Origin: JBFMDH01 sp044868105 | GTDB taxonomy: Bacteria; Acidobacteriota; Blastocatellia; UBA7656 | Assembly: GCA_044868105.1 (NCBI GenBank) | Contig: JBIOWC010000219.1 | Coordinates: forward strand, 1-25,793 | DNA length: 25,793 nucleotides | Reading direction: 5' to 3' | Shown: positions 17,067 through 23,207 of the stretch, one piece after another | Layout of the letters: each line of letters begins with the position of its first letter | Numbering within the stretch: position 1 is the stretch's first letter | Position numbers and translations under genes: made by a program | The notes under the pieces: model-generated | Seen by the model: the letters and a program-made list of their open reading frames with translations, nothing else | The model's database searches: none | What the model was told of the DNA's origin: nothing

Positions 17067-17307
17067 ATTTTTTTGGTAATGGGTCAGATTGAAAATAGGG
17101 GAATGAAAATATTTATCGGTAAAAGAACGGCGGTCTGTTGTCAGGGACAAGGTCATCTTCTTATAGGGCGGAAAAGACGGATGGCGCTTTATCCGCTTTT
17201 TCCGTCTAATCAGAAGATAACTTTTTACTTGTCGTTGGGCGGGACTTTCCTTGTTTAGCGCCAATCGCTGGCCAACCTATTTCTTCCTGACCCACTACTA
17301 TTTTTTT
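17067..17307. mobile_element. possible 225-bp MITE-like element with terminal inverted repeats
   Basis: The ends GGTAATGGGTCAG (17075-17087) and, reading inwards on the other strand, AGTAGTGGGTCAG (17287-17299) match at 11 of 13 positions. They are flanked on both sides by ATTTTTTT (17067-17074 and 17300-17307), which could be an 8-bp target duplication. The interior has no transposase but holds a long imperfect hairpin. The flanking repeat is low-complexity, so the duplication could be chance. Confidence 0.4.
17149..17224. repeat. long imperfect hairpin inside the MITE-like element
   Basis: The arms 17149-17181 and 17192-17224 pair over 33 positions with four mismatches and a few G-T wobbles around a 10-nt loop. 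The inner core pairs CGGAAAAGACGGA with TCCGCTTTTTCCG. The right arm ends in a T-rich stretch, so it may also stop transcription from the upstream plus-strand gene. Confidence 0.65.
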
Positions 17308-17360
17308 ATAGGCTCTGAACTGTAGGAAGCGTTAGGAACGAATATAGGTTGGTTAACAAT

Positions 17361-17406
17361 AAGGCGGCAGGCCTTCATTGATTAATTAATGAAGGCCTGC
17401 CGCCTT
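17361..17406. terminator. perfect 19-bp hairpin between convergent genes, probable bidirectional terminator
   Basis: AAGGCGGCAGGCCTTCATT (17361-17379) is exactly complementary to 17388-17406, with an 8-nt AT-rich loop. It lies 32 bases beyond the pepA stop. On the minus strand the stem is followed by a modest T-rich tail (TTATTGTT), and on the plus strand the tail is poor, so it is best as the pepA terminator. Confidence 0.7.
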
Positions 17407-17438
17407 TCATAAAACCAGTTCGTGTTGCGGGCCGAGTC

Positions 17439-18944
17439 CTACTTTGCGGCGTGATTGCAGACGTAGTTAATCAGTGTGCGAATCGCCACCCCGGTCGGGC
17501 CTTTGGACATATAAGGTTTACGTTCGTTTTCCCAGGCCGTACCGGCAATATCAAGATGCACCCAGGGCGTATCTTCAGCGAAGTGACGCAAGAACCAGGC
17601 GGCGGTAATCGTCCCTGCATAACGACCCGCTGAATTTTTAATGTCAGCAATGTCGCTCTTAATCATCTCTTTATAGTCGTCATCCATGGGCAGTTGCCAG
17701 AAACGTTCGCCTACCTCTTTTGCGGCTATGCGAACTTCGTCGGCAAAGGCTTGGTTGTTGCTCATCACGCCGACGTTAATCGGGCCCAGCGCAATGGAGA
17801 CCGCGCCGGTGAGCGTCGCCAAATCAATAATTTTGGTGGCCCCCAATTTACGCGCGTAAGTGATGGCGTCAGCCAGAATCAAGCGACCTTCGGCGTCGGT
17901 GTTAATCACTTCAATGGTTTTGCCGCTCATTGCTCTTAGCACATCGCCGGGTTTATAAGCGCGACCCGAGGGCATATTTTCGCTCGTTGGCATCACGCCG
18001 ATGACATTGACGCGCGGTTTGAGTTGCGCGATGGCGCGCATTGCCGCAAGCGTCGCCGCGGCGCCCGACATATCATACTTCATCTTCTCCATGCCTTCGG
18101 CGGGTTTGATGGAAATGCCGCCGGTATCAAAGGTGATGCCTTTGCCGACTATCGCAATAACTTCAGCATCATTGCCCATCGGCTCTGCGCCTTCAGGTTC
18201 ATAGCGCAGGACGATCATCTTCGCCGGTTCATCTGACCCGCGCGCGACGCCGAGCAAGGCGCCCATGCCGAGCTCTTTCATGCGCGCTTCGTCGAGCACA
18301 TCAATATCGAGTCCGTAACGCGAAGCCACTTCTTTGGAACGCTCGGCGAGTTCCGTCGGCGTCAGAACCGAACTCGGCTCGTTTGCGAGTTCGCGCGCCA
18401 TGTTGACGGCATCGGCAATAATCTGTCCGCGTTCAACGCCGCGCGCCAGCGTTTCGGCAGCCCCGTCGGCCGAGGTGATTAAAATTATCTCATCAATGCG
18501 GCGTTCTTCTTTGCTCTCGGTTTTGTACATATCCGGCTCAAAAAGTCCAATCAAGGCGCCTTCAACGACCGCCTGGACGCTGCGTTCGAGGTCGAGTTGT
18601 GAGCGGCGGAGAATCGCCATCGAATGCACGCCTTTGCTGCGTAAAAACCGGGTCGCGGTGCCGGCAATTTTGCGAATCCCGTCAAAATTCAAATCTTCGC
18701 GTTTGCCGCCGCCAACTAAAAGTAAGCGTTTGGCGCGCAGGTTACCCGGCCGGTAAATGAACACCGAATCGCCGTGCTTGCCGCGCATTTCATCGGTGCC
18801 GAGCATTTCGCCAACCACGCCGCCCGTATGTTCACTCAACTCTTTCAATACGCCTTCATCAGCTTTTTCGCCCTCGTAAATCATGACGACTAAAGCATCG
18901 GCTTCGACTTCATAAAATTTTGAATTATCGGCTCTGACTTCCAT
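17439..18944 (-). CDS. pepA: leucyl aminopeptidase, M17 family
   Basis: This 501-residue cytosolic enzyme removes N-terminal residues from peptides, working as a two-metal hexamer. The C-terminal catalytic domain shows VGKGITFDTGG with K268 and D273, K280, D291 in YDMSGAA, and the family signature N348-TDAEGRLIL with D350, E352 and R354. These line up with E. coli PepA K270, D275, K282, D293, D352, E354 and R356 at a constant offset of two, so the active site is intact. The N-terminal half (about 1-165) is the typical variable M17 domain. It lies 119 bp downstream of smpB on the same strand, but a dispersed inverted repeat separates them, so co-transcription is uncertain. Some M17 proteins also bind DNA; nothing here shows that. 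Confidence 0.95.
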   Translation of the reverse strand: MEVRADNSKFYEVEADALVVMIYEGEKADEGVLKELSEHTGGVVGEMLGTDEMRGKHGDSVFIYRPGNLRAKRLLLVGGGKREDLNFDGIRKIAGTATRFLRSKGVHSMAILRRSQLDLERSVQAVVEGALIGLFEPDMYKTESKEERRIDEIILITSADGAAETLARGVERGQIIADAVNMARELANEPSSVLTPTELAERSKEVASRYGLDIDVLDEARMKELGMGALLGVARGSDEPAKMIVLRYEPEGAEPMGNDAEVIAIVGKGITFDTGGISIKPAEGMEKMKYDMSGAAATLAAMRAIAQLKPRVNVIGVMPTSENMPSGRAYKPGDVLRAMSGKTIEVINTDAEGRLILADAITYARKLGATKIIDLATLTGAVSIALGPINVGVMSNNQAFADEVRIAAKEVGERFWQLPMDDDYKEMIKSDIADIKNSAGRYAGTITAAWFLRHFAEDTPWVHLDIAGTAWENERKPYMSKGPTGVAIRTLINYVCNHAAK

Positions 18945-18956
18945 CTTATGATTTTG

Positions 18957-19065
18957 GATTTTGGATTTTGGAATTTAGATTACAGGAGTTTGGCTCTGAC
19001 GTCATTGGATGGGCTCCTTGCTCACCCCATACGCATCCAAAATCTAAATTCCAGAACCCAAAATC
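18957..19065. repeat. inverted repeat of the GATTTTGG type between smpB and pepA
   Basis: The arms 18957-18981 and 19041-19065 are 25-nt reverse complements with two mismatches, separated by 59 nt. The left arm begins with tandem GATTTTG units. The right arm overlaps the stop codon of smpB by two bases and the left arm ends near the pepA start codon, so the element fills the whole gap. It resembles dispersed intergenic repeats of simple GATTTTGGA wording. Confidence 0.7.
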
Positions 19066-19525
19066 ACCGGCTCCTTTCCTTTATCGCCGAACGGGCTTCG
19101 CGGTCTGCATCGCGGCGGCGTTCGGTTTCGCGTTTATCATAAAGTTTTTTGCCTTTGGCTACGGCAAGCTCAACTTTGAGATGACCGTTTTTGAAATACA
19201 TCTTCGTCGGCACCAGCGTCAATCCCTTCTCTTGCGCTTTGCTGGCGAGCCGTTCGATTTGAGCTTTATGGAGTAATAATTTGCGAGTTCGTGTGGGCTG
19301 ATGATTATCGCGATGACCATGCGAATAAGGGCTGATGTGAGCATTAAACAACCAGGCTTCGCCGTTTCGCACCTGCGCATAACTGTCTTTCAAATTGCAG
19401 CGACCTTCGCGAATCGATTTCACTTCGGTTCCTGTCAGCAAGATGCCGCACTCGTAGGTCTCAACGATGTGATAGTTGAAATAGGCCTCTCGATTCGAGG
19501 CGGCGACTTTTTCACCACTAGTCAT
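19064..19525 (-). CDS. smpB: SsrA-binding protein SmpB
   Basis: This small basic protein binds tmRNA and delivers it to stalled ribosomes in trans-translation. I place the start at the ATG at 19525 (MTSGEKVAASNREAYFNY), giving 153 residues, the normal size. The frame stays open 30 codons further to 19615, but that part does not look like SmpB and spans a palindrome. Hallmarks are NREAYFNYHIVETYECGI, LTGTEVKSIREG, NLKDSYAQ, AWLFNAHISPY, the RTRKLLLHK block, the GLTLVPTKMYFKNG strand, and a Lys/Arg-rich C-terminal tail from about residue 125 (KGKKLYDKRE) that enters the decoding channel. No Shine-Dalgarno is visible; an 8-bp hairpin lies 12 bases upstream. The ssrA gene is not in the window. 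Confidence 0.94.
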   Translation of the reverse strand: MTSGEKVAASNREAYFNYHIVETYECGILLTGTEVKSIREGRCNLKDSYAQVRNGEAWLFNAHISPYSHGHRDNHQPTRTRKLLLHKAQIERLASKAQEKGLTLVPTKMYFKNGHLKVELAVAKGKKLYDKRETERRRDADREARSAIKERSR

Positions 19526-19537
19526 AAGACAATTCAA

Positions 19538-19563
19538 GCGCGAGCCAAAAATTTTGCTCGCGC
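19538..19563 (-). promoter_or_regulatory. GC-rich hairpin just upstream of the smpB start
   Basis: GCGCGAGC (19538-19545) is perfectly complementary to 19556-19563, with a 10-nt loop of A and T. In smpB mRNA it would end 12 bases before the ATG, where a Shine-Dalgarno is otherwise absent. Confidence 0.5.
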
Positions 19564-19626
19564 CCAACGATGCAAAAATATATCCGATGCCCGCGTCAAT
19601 GTGCAATGCGCCCAACCGCGAATTGC

Positions 19627-19656
19627 TTGCTTAGTTCAATCGCGACGTTCTACTAT
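19627..19656 (+). promoter_or_regulatory. possible promoter for the glycosyltransferase, implying a very short leader
   Basis: TTGCTT (19627-19632) and TACTAT (19651-19656) are 18 bp apart. Transcription would begin near 19663, about five bases before the ATG at 19668, which also lacks a Shine-Dalgarno. The gene may thus be nearly leaderless. Confidence 0.3.
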
Positions 19657-19667
19657 TTTCCAATTCG

Positions 19668-20696
19668 ATGAAAGAATACAAGCTAAAACCTGTTATAGAA
19701 GCCGCCAGTGAGCCCCCGGAGCTCTCGATTTTCCTGCCGGTTTTTAACGAAGAAGAGAATATTGATTTACTGAGCGCAAAACTCAGAGACGCGCTGGAGA
19801 AGGTCGGGCGCGCCTATGAAATTATCTTTGTTGATGATGGCTCATCAGACGCCAGCCTGAAAAAACTGCGCGCCCTGGCAATGCAGGACCGTCGCATTCG
19901 GGTGATTGCCCTGAGGCGAAATTACGGACAAACGGCGGCCATGAGCGCCGGCATTGACTACGCGCGCGGCGAGATTTTAATCCCTATGGATGCCGATTTG
20001 CAGAACGACCCGGTTGATATTGCCAGGCTTCTGGAAAAATTGGATGAAGGCTATGACGTGGTTTCGGGGTGGCGCAAAAACCGGCAGGATAAGATGATTA
20101 CCCGGCGCATTCCTTCGACGCTTGCCAATCGGTTGATTTCCATCATCAGCGGCGTCCACCTTCACGATTACGGATGCAGTTTGAAAGCCTATCGCAGAGA
20201 GGTTCTGACCGATGTGAAACTGTACGGCGAAATGCATCGCTTCATTCCGATTTATGCGAAATGGGCGGGCGCGCGGGTCACCGAAATTCCAGTCACCCAT
20301 CATGCGCGGCACGCGGGCAAATCGAAATATGGATTGTCGCGCACGATTAAAGTCCTGTTCGATTTAATCACGATAAAATTTATGGCGAGTTATTGGACCA
20401 AACCGCTTTACCTGTTCGGCACCGGCGGCGTCATCTGTTTACTCATTTCTTTCATCGCCTTCATTGCGGCAATGTATTATCGCTTTGTTGCCGACATTCA
20501 TTTAAACCGCATGCCGCTGGCAACCTTGACGATGATTATGTTTGCCATGGGCATACAATTTATTTTCATGGGACTCATCGCCGAAATGGTTGTGCGTACC
20601 TATCACGAATCGCAAGACAAGCCGACTTACCTGGTGCGCGAAAAAATCAACACAGATGAGGGGACAGGGGAGAAGGAGCAAGGCACAGGGAGTTAA
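19668..20696 (+). CDS. membrane-anchored family 2 glycosyltransferase (GtrB/ArnC type)
   Basis: This 342-residue enzyme probably transfers a sugar from a nucleotide donor to undecaprenyl phosphate at the inner face of the membrane. The GT-A domain shows LPVFNEEENI (about 23-32), VDDGSSD (55-61), RRNYGQTAAMSAG, MDADLQNDP with D108-A-D110, and GEMHRFIP. Two C-terminal helices (about 247-272 and 285-310) anchor it, as in GtrB and ArnC. The last 15 or so residues (Gly/Glu/Thr-rich) are encoded by a GGGGACAGGGGA-type simple repeat and may not be functional. It is followed after 80 bp by a WecG/TagA gene, so the two probably serve the same surface glycan. Sugar identity is unknown. Confidence 0.9.
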   Translation: MKEYKLKPVIEAASEPPELSIFLPVFNEEENIDLLSAKLRDALEKVGRAYEIIFVDDGSSDASLKKLRALAMQDRRIRVIALRRNYGQTAAMSAGIDYARGEILIPMDADLQNDPVDIARLLEKLDEGYDVVSGWRKNRQDKMITRRIPSTLANRLISIISGVHLHDYGCSLKAYRREVLTDVKLYGEMHRFIPIYAKWAGARVTEIPVTHHARHAGKSKYGLSRTIKVLFDLITIKFMASYWTKPLYLFGTGGVICLLISFIAFIAAMYYRFVADIHLNRMPLATLTMIMFAMGIQFIFMGLIAEMVVRTYHESQDKPTYLVREKINTDEGTGEKEQGTGS

Positions 20697-20833
20697 ACGA
20701 TACCCTGTAATCGCCAAAATTCTTGCTAACCTTTCTCCCGATAACCAATTTGCTCGCAAAGCCGAATGATTAAGCTGTGACTTCAAACGCAAAACAACCC
20801 ATCTCTTATCCTCTGTCTTCTGTCCCCTGTGTG
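20651..20833. repeat. GGGGACAG/CTGTCCCC simple repeats overlapping the ends of two genes
   Basis: AGGGGACAG (20659-20667, within a G/A-rich run at 20656-20690) faces its complement CTGTCCCCT (20820-20828, within a pyrimidine-rich run at 20809-20833). The first codes for the tail of the glycosyltransferase and the second for part of the N-terminus of the WecG-like protein. Confidence 0.5.
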
Positions 20834-21565
20834 ATTGCCGGAATTGCTGTTGATAACCTCAGCGAAAATGAAGCCGTAGAAAAAATCGGTAAATTGATAG
20901 CCCGGGGTGGCGCGCATTACCTGACGGTGGTGAATGCCGCGAAAGTCGTAGCCGCAACGCGTGACCGGGAACTGCGAACCATCTTATTGAATGCCGAGTT
21001 GGTAACCGCCGATGGCATGTCTGTGGTGTGGGCTTCGCGAATGCTTGGTCAGCCGTTAAAAGAGCGCGTGACCGGCATTGATTTATTTGCGCGGCTGATT
21101 GAATACGCTGCAACCCACGGTTTATCGGTCTATTTTCTCGGCGCAACCGATGAAGCTGTGAATAAAGTTGTTGAAATGTTGAAAACTCAACATCCCGCGC
21201 TCAAAATTGTCGGCTATCGTAATGGCTATTTCTCCGAATCCGAAAATCAAGCAATTGTCGAAACCATAAAATCGAGCAACGCGGATTTGCTCTTTGTGGG
21301 AATGGGGTCGCCCAAACAGGAAAAATGGATTGCAGCAAATCTGGCAAAAACCGGCGCCCGTTTCGCCATGGGAGTGGGCGGAAGTTTTGACCATGTGAGC
21401 GGCCTGGTACGGCGCGCACCGCTGTGGATGCAACGCACAGGGCTTGAATGGCTGCATCGGTTCATCCTTGAACCGCGCCGAATGTGGCGACGTTATTTAG
21501 TCGGCAATACCCGCTTTATCTGGATTATTTTGAAACAACGCTTTTCTCGAAGACCGCGCGAGTGA
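20777..21565 (+). CDS. WecG/TagA/CpsF family glycosyltransferase
   Basis: This 262-residue enzyme of the GT26 family typically adds N-acetylmannosamine or N-acetylmannosaminuronate to a lipid-linked GlcNAc during wall, enterobacterial-common-antigen or capsule synthesis. The family blocks are VVNAAKVV, ADGMSVVWASR with the probable catalytic D79, TGIDLF, YFLGAT, GYRNGYF, FVGMGSPKQEKWI, MGVGGSFD and the basic, membrane-directed tail EWLHRFILEPRRMWRRY. The start is a GTG without a clear Shine-Dalgarno and is the least certain part: residues about 8-18 are encoded by a simple CTGTCCCC-type repeat, so a start nearer the conserved IAGIAVDNLS is possible. It lies 80 bp after a GtrB-like gene, consistent with one polysaccharide pathway. 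Confidence 0.88.
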   Translation: MTSNAKQPISYPLSSVPCVIAGIAVDNLSENEAVEKIGKLIARGGAHYLTVVNAAKVVAATRDRELRTILLNAELVTADGMSVVWASRMLGQPLKERVTGIDLFARLIEYAATHGLSVYFLGATDEAVNKVVEMLKTQHPALKIVGYRNGYFSESENQAIVETIKSSNADLLFVGMGSPKQEKWIAANLAKTGARFAMGVGGSFDHVSGLVRRAPLWMQRTGLEWLHRFILEPRRMWRRYLVGNTRFIWIILKQRFSRRPRE

Positions 21566-21638
21566 GGCTTCACCCATTAAGACATTAGCCGATAACCGAG
21601 GCTCACCAGATGATTGCTGAATGAGCGATGGCTGATAC

Positions 21639-21783
21639 GGAAAATCCATCTGCCAGTTATCACGGGACATTTCCCCGCAGATAAAACGCCTGGTGCAGAT
21701 AAACCCGGAACATCTGTATCAAGTCGCCGCATCTGTCGCATCGGTGGGGAAACGCCCGCTAACTGGCGAGGCGATGATTTTCC
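21639..21783. repeat. large imperfect inverted repeat with 38-nt arms
   Basis: Four blocks occur in order in the left arm, GGAAAATC (21639-21646), GCCAGTTA (21652-21659), CGGG (21663-21666) and TTTCCCC (21670-21676). Their reverse complements occur in mirrored order in the right arm at 21776-21783, 21760-21767, 21755-21758 and 21746-21752. An inner CAGAT (21678-21682) can pair with ATCTG (21731-21735). It may be a palindromic mobile-element remnant, a terminator for the glycosyltransferase gene or a structured RNA. Confidence 0.6.
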
Positions 21784-21826
21784 CTTAAGGAATTTGGCGC
21801 TCACTCCCTAAGTACCTCACCTTGTA

Positions 21827-21855
21827 TTGTGTCAATGTACAGCTAAGGCTACAAT
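21827..21855 (+). promoter_or_regulatory. probable promoter for the DHH phosphoesterase gene
   Basis: TACAAT (21850-21855), a 5 of 6 match to the -10 box, lies 17 bp from TTGTGT (21827-21832). The leader to the ATG would be about 50 nt and contains GGAGGAA at 21904-21910. Confidence 0.45.
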
Positions 21856-21903
21856 TCCCCTCAGTTCTTGCGAAGCCTTGTAGCAGATTCGCAGAACCGA
21901 TTT

Positions 21904-21910
21904 GGAGGAA
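21904..21910 (+). promoter_or_regulatory. ribosome binding site that fixes the DHH phosphoesterase start
   Basis: GGAGGAA sits three bases before the ATG at 21914 (about five from its GGAGG core). An alternative in-frame TTG at 21902 overlaps this site and is rejected. Confidence 0.7.
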
Positions 21911-21913
21911 TCT

Positions 21914-23110
21914 ATGTCGAGAGAACGAAGAACTCTCACAGATGTAAGCGGCAAATCTGCCGAAGTTGTGCCGTTAAATAAATCCGCCGAGCTCGCCGCT
22001 TTGCTTGAAACGCATAAAGGCGAGCGGCACGCCATCATCATGCAGGATTATCCGGACCCCGATGCCATCTCTTCGGGGTGGGCGCATAAGATGATTGCGG
22101 CGCGTTTCGGCATCGAATGCGACATTATCTACGAAGGTCGCATCAGCCATCAGGAAAACCTGGCGCTCGTGCAACTCACGGATATCGAACTGGTGCGTTA
22201 TGATGAAAGCTGCGATCTCAAGCAATACCAGGGAACCGTCTTTGTTGACAATCAAGGCACGACCTCGAAACTCACAGACCGCTTTGAAGCGCTGGGCGTA
22301 AAGCCGCTGGTCGTTGTTGACCATCACGAACCGCAAAATCGCCTCGAAGCCGAATATACGGATATTAGAAAAATCGGCGCCACGGCAACCATTTATACCG
22401 AATACATACGCGAAGGTTTGCTTGAACTCAAAAAGAGTGAGCCGCAAAGTGTGATGCTGGTGACCGCACTTATGCATGGCATTCGCAGCGAGACTTCCGG
22501 GTTGGTGCGCGCCCACCCTGAGGAGATGGAAGCGGCAACCTTTTTGACTTACCTGGTTGACCACTCGATGCTTGAAGATGTGCTATCCGTGAAGCGCTCA
22601 AAACAGGTGATGGATATTATTCGCCTGGCGCTGGGAAATCGCATCATTCAAGACAGCTATTCGGTCGCAGGGGTCGGGTATTTGCGCGTTGAAGACCGCG
22701 ATTCCATTCCTCAAGCCGCAGATTTTCTGCTTACCGAAGAGAACGTCCACACGGCAATCGTTTACGGCATTATCATCAAAGGCGACCGCGAAATGGTTGT
22801 CGGTTCGATGCGCACCAATAAAGTTACGCTCAACCCGGATGAGTTTTTGAAAGAAGCGCTGGGGGCGATGGAGACCGGACGGTATTACGGTGGCGGGCGA
22901 CGCGGCGCCGGCGGTTTTGAAATCCCGATTGGATTTTTAGCCGGCATTTCGGATGATGAATTGAACCGCATGAAGTGGCATCTCTATGACGAGCTTATCA
23001 AAAAGAAATTCTTTGCTAAAATAGGGGTGACCAGTCCCACACAAAAAACCCGCGACGTAGCGCGCGAGGCTTCAAAATTAGATACCGGCGCTCTGCGTCT
23101 GGAAGAATGA
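21914..23110 (+). CDS. DHH/DHHA1 family phosphoesterase
   Basis: This 398-residue cytosolic protein belongs to the DHH superfamily (NrnA, GdpP and RecJ relatives), which hydrolyse phosphodiester bonds in short oligonucleotides, cyclic dinucleotides or pAp with two metal ions. The motifs are Q44-D-Y-P-D48-P-D50 (motif I), V-D112-N-Q-G-T (motif II), VVVD136-H137-H138 (motif III), and the C-terminal DHHA1 glycine motif G326-G-G-R-R-G-A-G-G. Motif I normally starts with His (HxxPDxD); here it is Gln. The protein is longer than NrnA (about 310-320 residues), with additions at both ends. An ATG with GGAGG upstream is chosen over a TTG four codons earlier. The substrate cannot be told from sequence; an NrnA-like role in nanoRNA or cyclic-dinucleotide turnover is most plausible. 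Confidence 0.87.
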   Translation: MSRERRTLTDVSGKSAEVVPLNKSAELAALLETHKGERHAIIMQDYPDPDAISSGWAHKMIAARFGIECDIIYEGRISHQENLALVQLTDIELVRYDESCDLKQYQGTVFVDNQGTTSKLTDRFEALGVKPLVVVDHHEPQNRLEAEYTDIRKIGATATIYTEYIREGLLELKKSEPQSVMLVTALMHGIRSETSGLVRAHPEEMEAATFLTYLVDHSMLEDVLSVKRSKQVMDIIRLALGNRIIQDSYSVAGVGYLRVEDRDSIPQAADFLLTEENVHTAIVYGIIIKGDREMVVGSMRTNKVTLNPDEFLKEALGAMETGRYYGGGRRGAGGFEIPIGFLAGISDDELNRMKWHLYDELIKKKFFAKIGVTSPTQKTRDVAREASKLDTGALRLEE

Positions 23111-23207
23111 TTAAAAAGAGAGCAGTTGTTAGATATCAGATATTAGCAATTAGTCCTCAGCCTGGTCATTCAAATTAAGGCTTTATTTCGGCTTTCGAGT
23201 TGCAACC

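Larger units (their letters stand above)
17036..17438. other. 403-bp convergent intergenic region rich in inverted repeats
   Basis: No convincing gene is present. It contains a possible MITE (17067-17307), a separate hairpin inside that element (17149-17224), a nested 9-bp inverted pair CCAACCTAT (17272-17280)/ATAGGTTGG (17344-17352), and a perfect 19-bp hairpin (17361-17406) nearest to pepA. Each main element is listed separately. Confidence 0.6.
21566..21913. other. 348-bp intergenic region with a large inverted repeat and a promoter
   Basis: No gene is supported. The region holds a large imperfect hairpin (21639-21783), then a promoter-like sequence (21827-21855) and the ribosome binding site of the DHH gene. 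A 65-codon open frame crosses the hairpin but has no family resemblance. Confidence 0.55.

Noticed and set aside
16938..17264. Open frame on the minus strand across the end of the kinase-like gene and the MITE-like region
   Set aside because: It overlaps a real gene, spans hairpins and has no recognisable motif or ribosome binding site; not a transposase.
19526..19615. 30-codon N-terminal extension of SmpB
   Set aside because: SmpB proteins normally begin just before the NREAYFNY block, and the extension is largely the translation of a palindrome.
21614..21811. 65-codon plus-strand frame between wecG-like and DHH genes
   Set aside because: It lies across a large inverted repeat, lacks a ribosome binding site and shows no domain.
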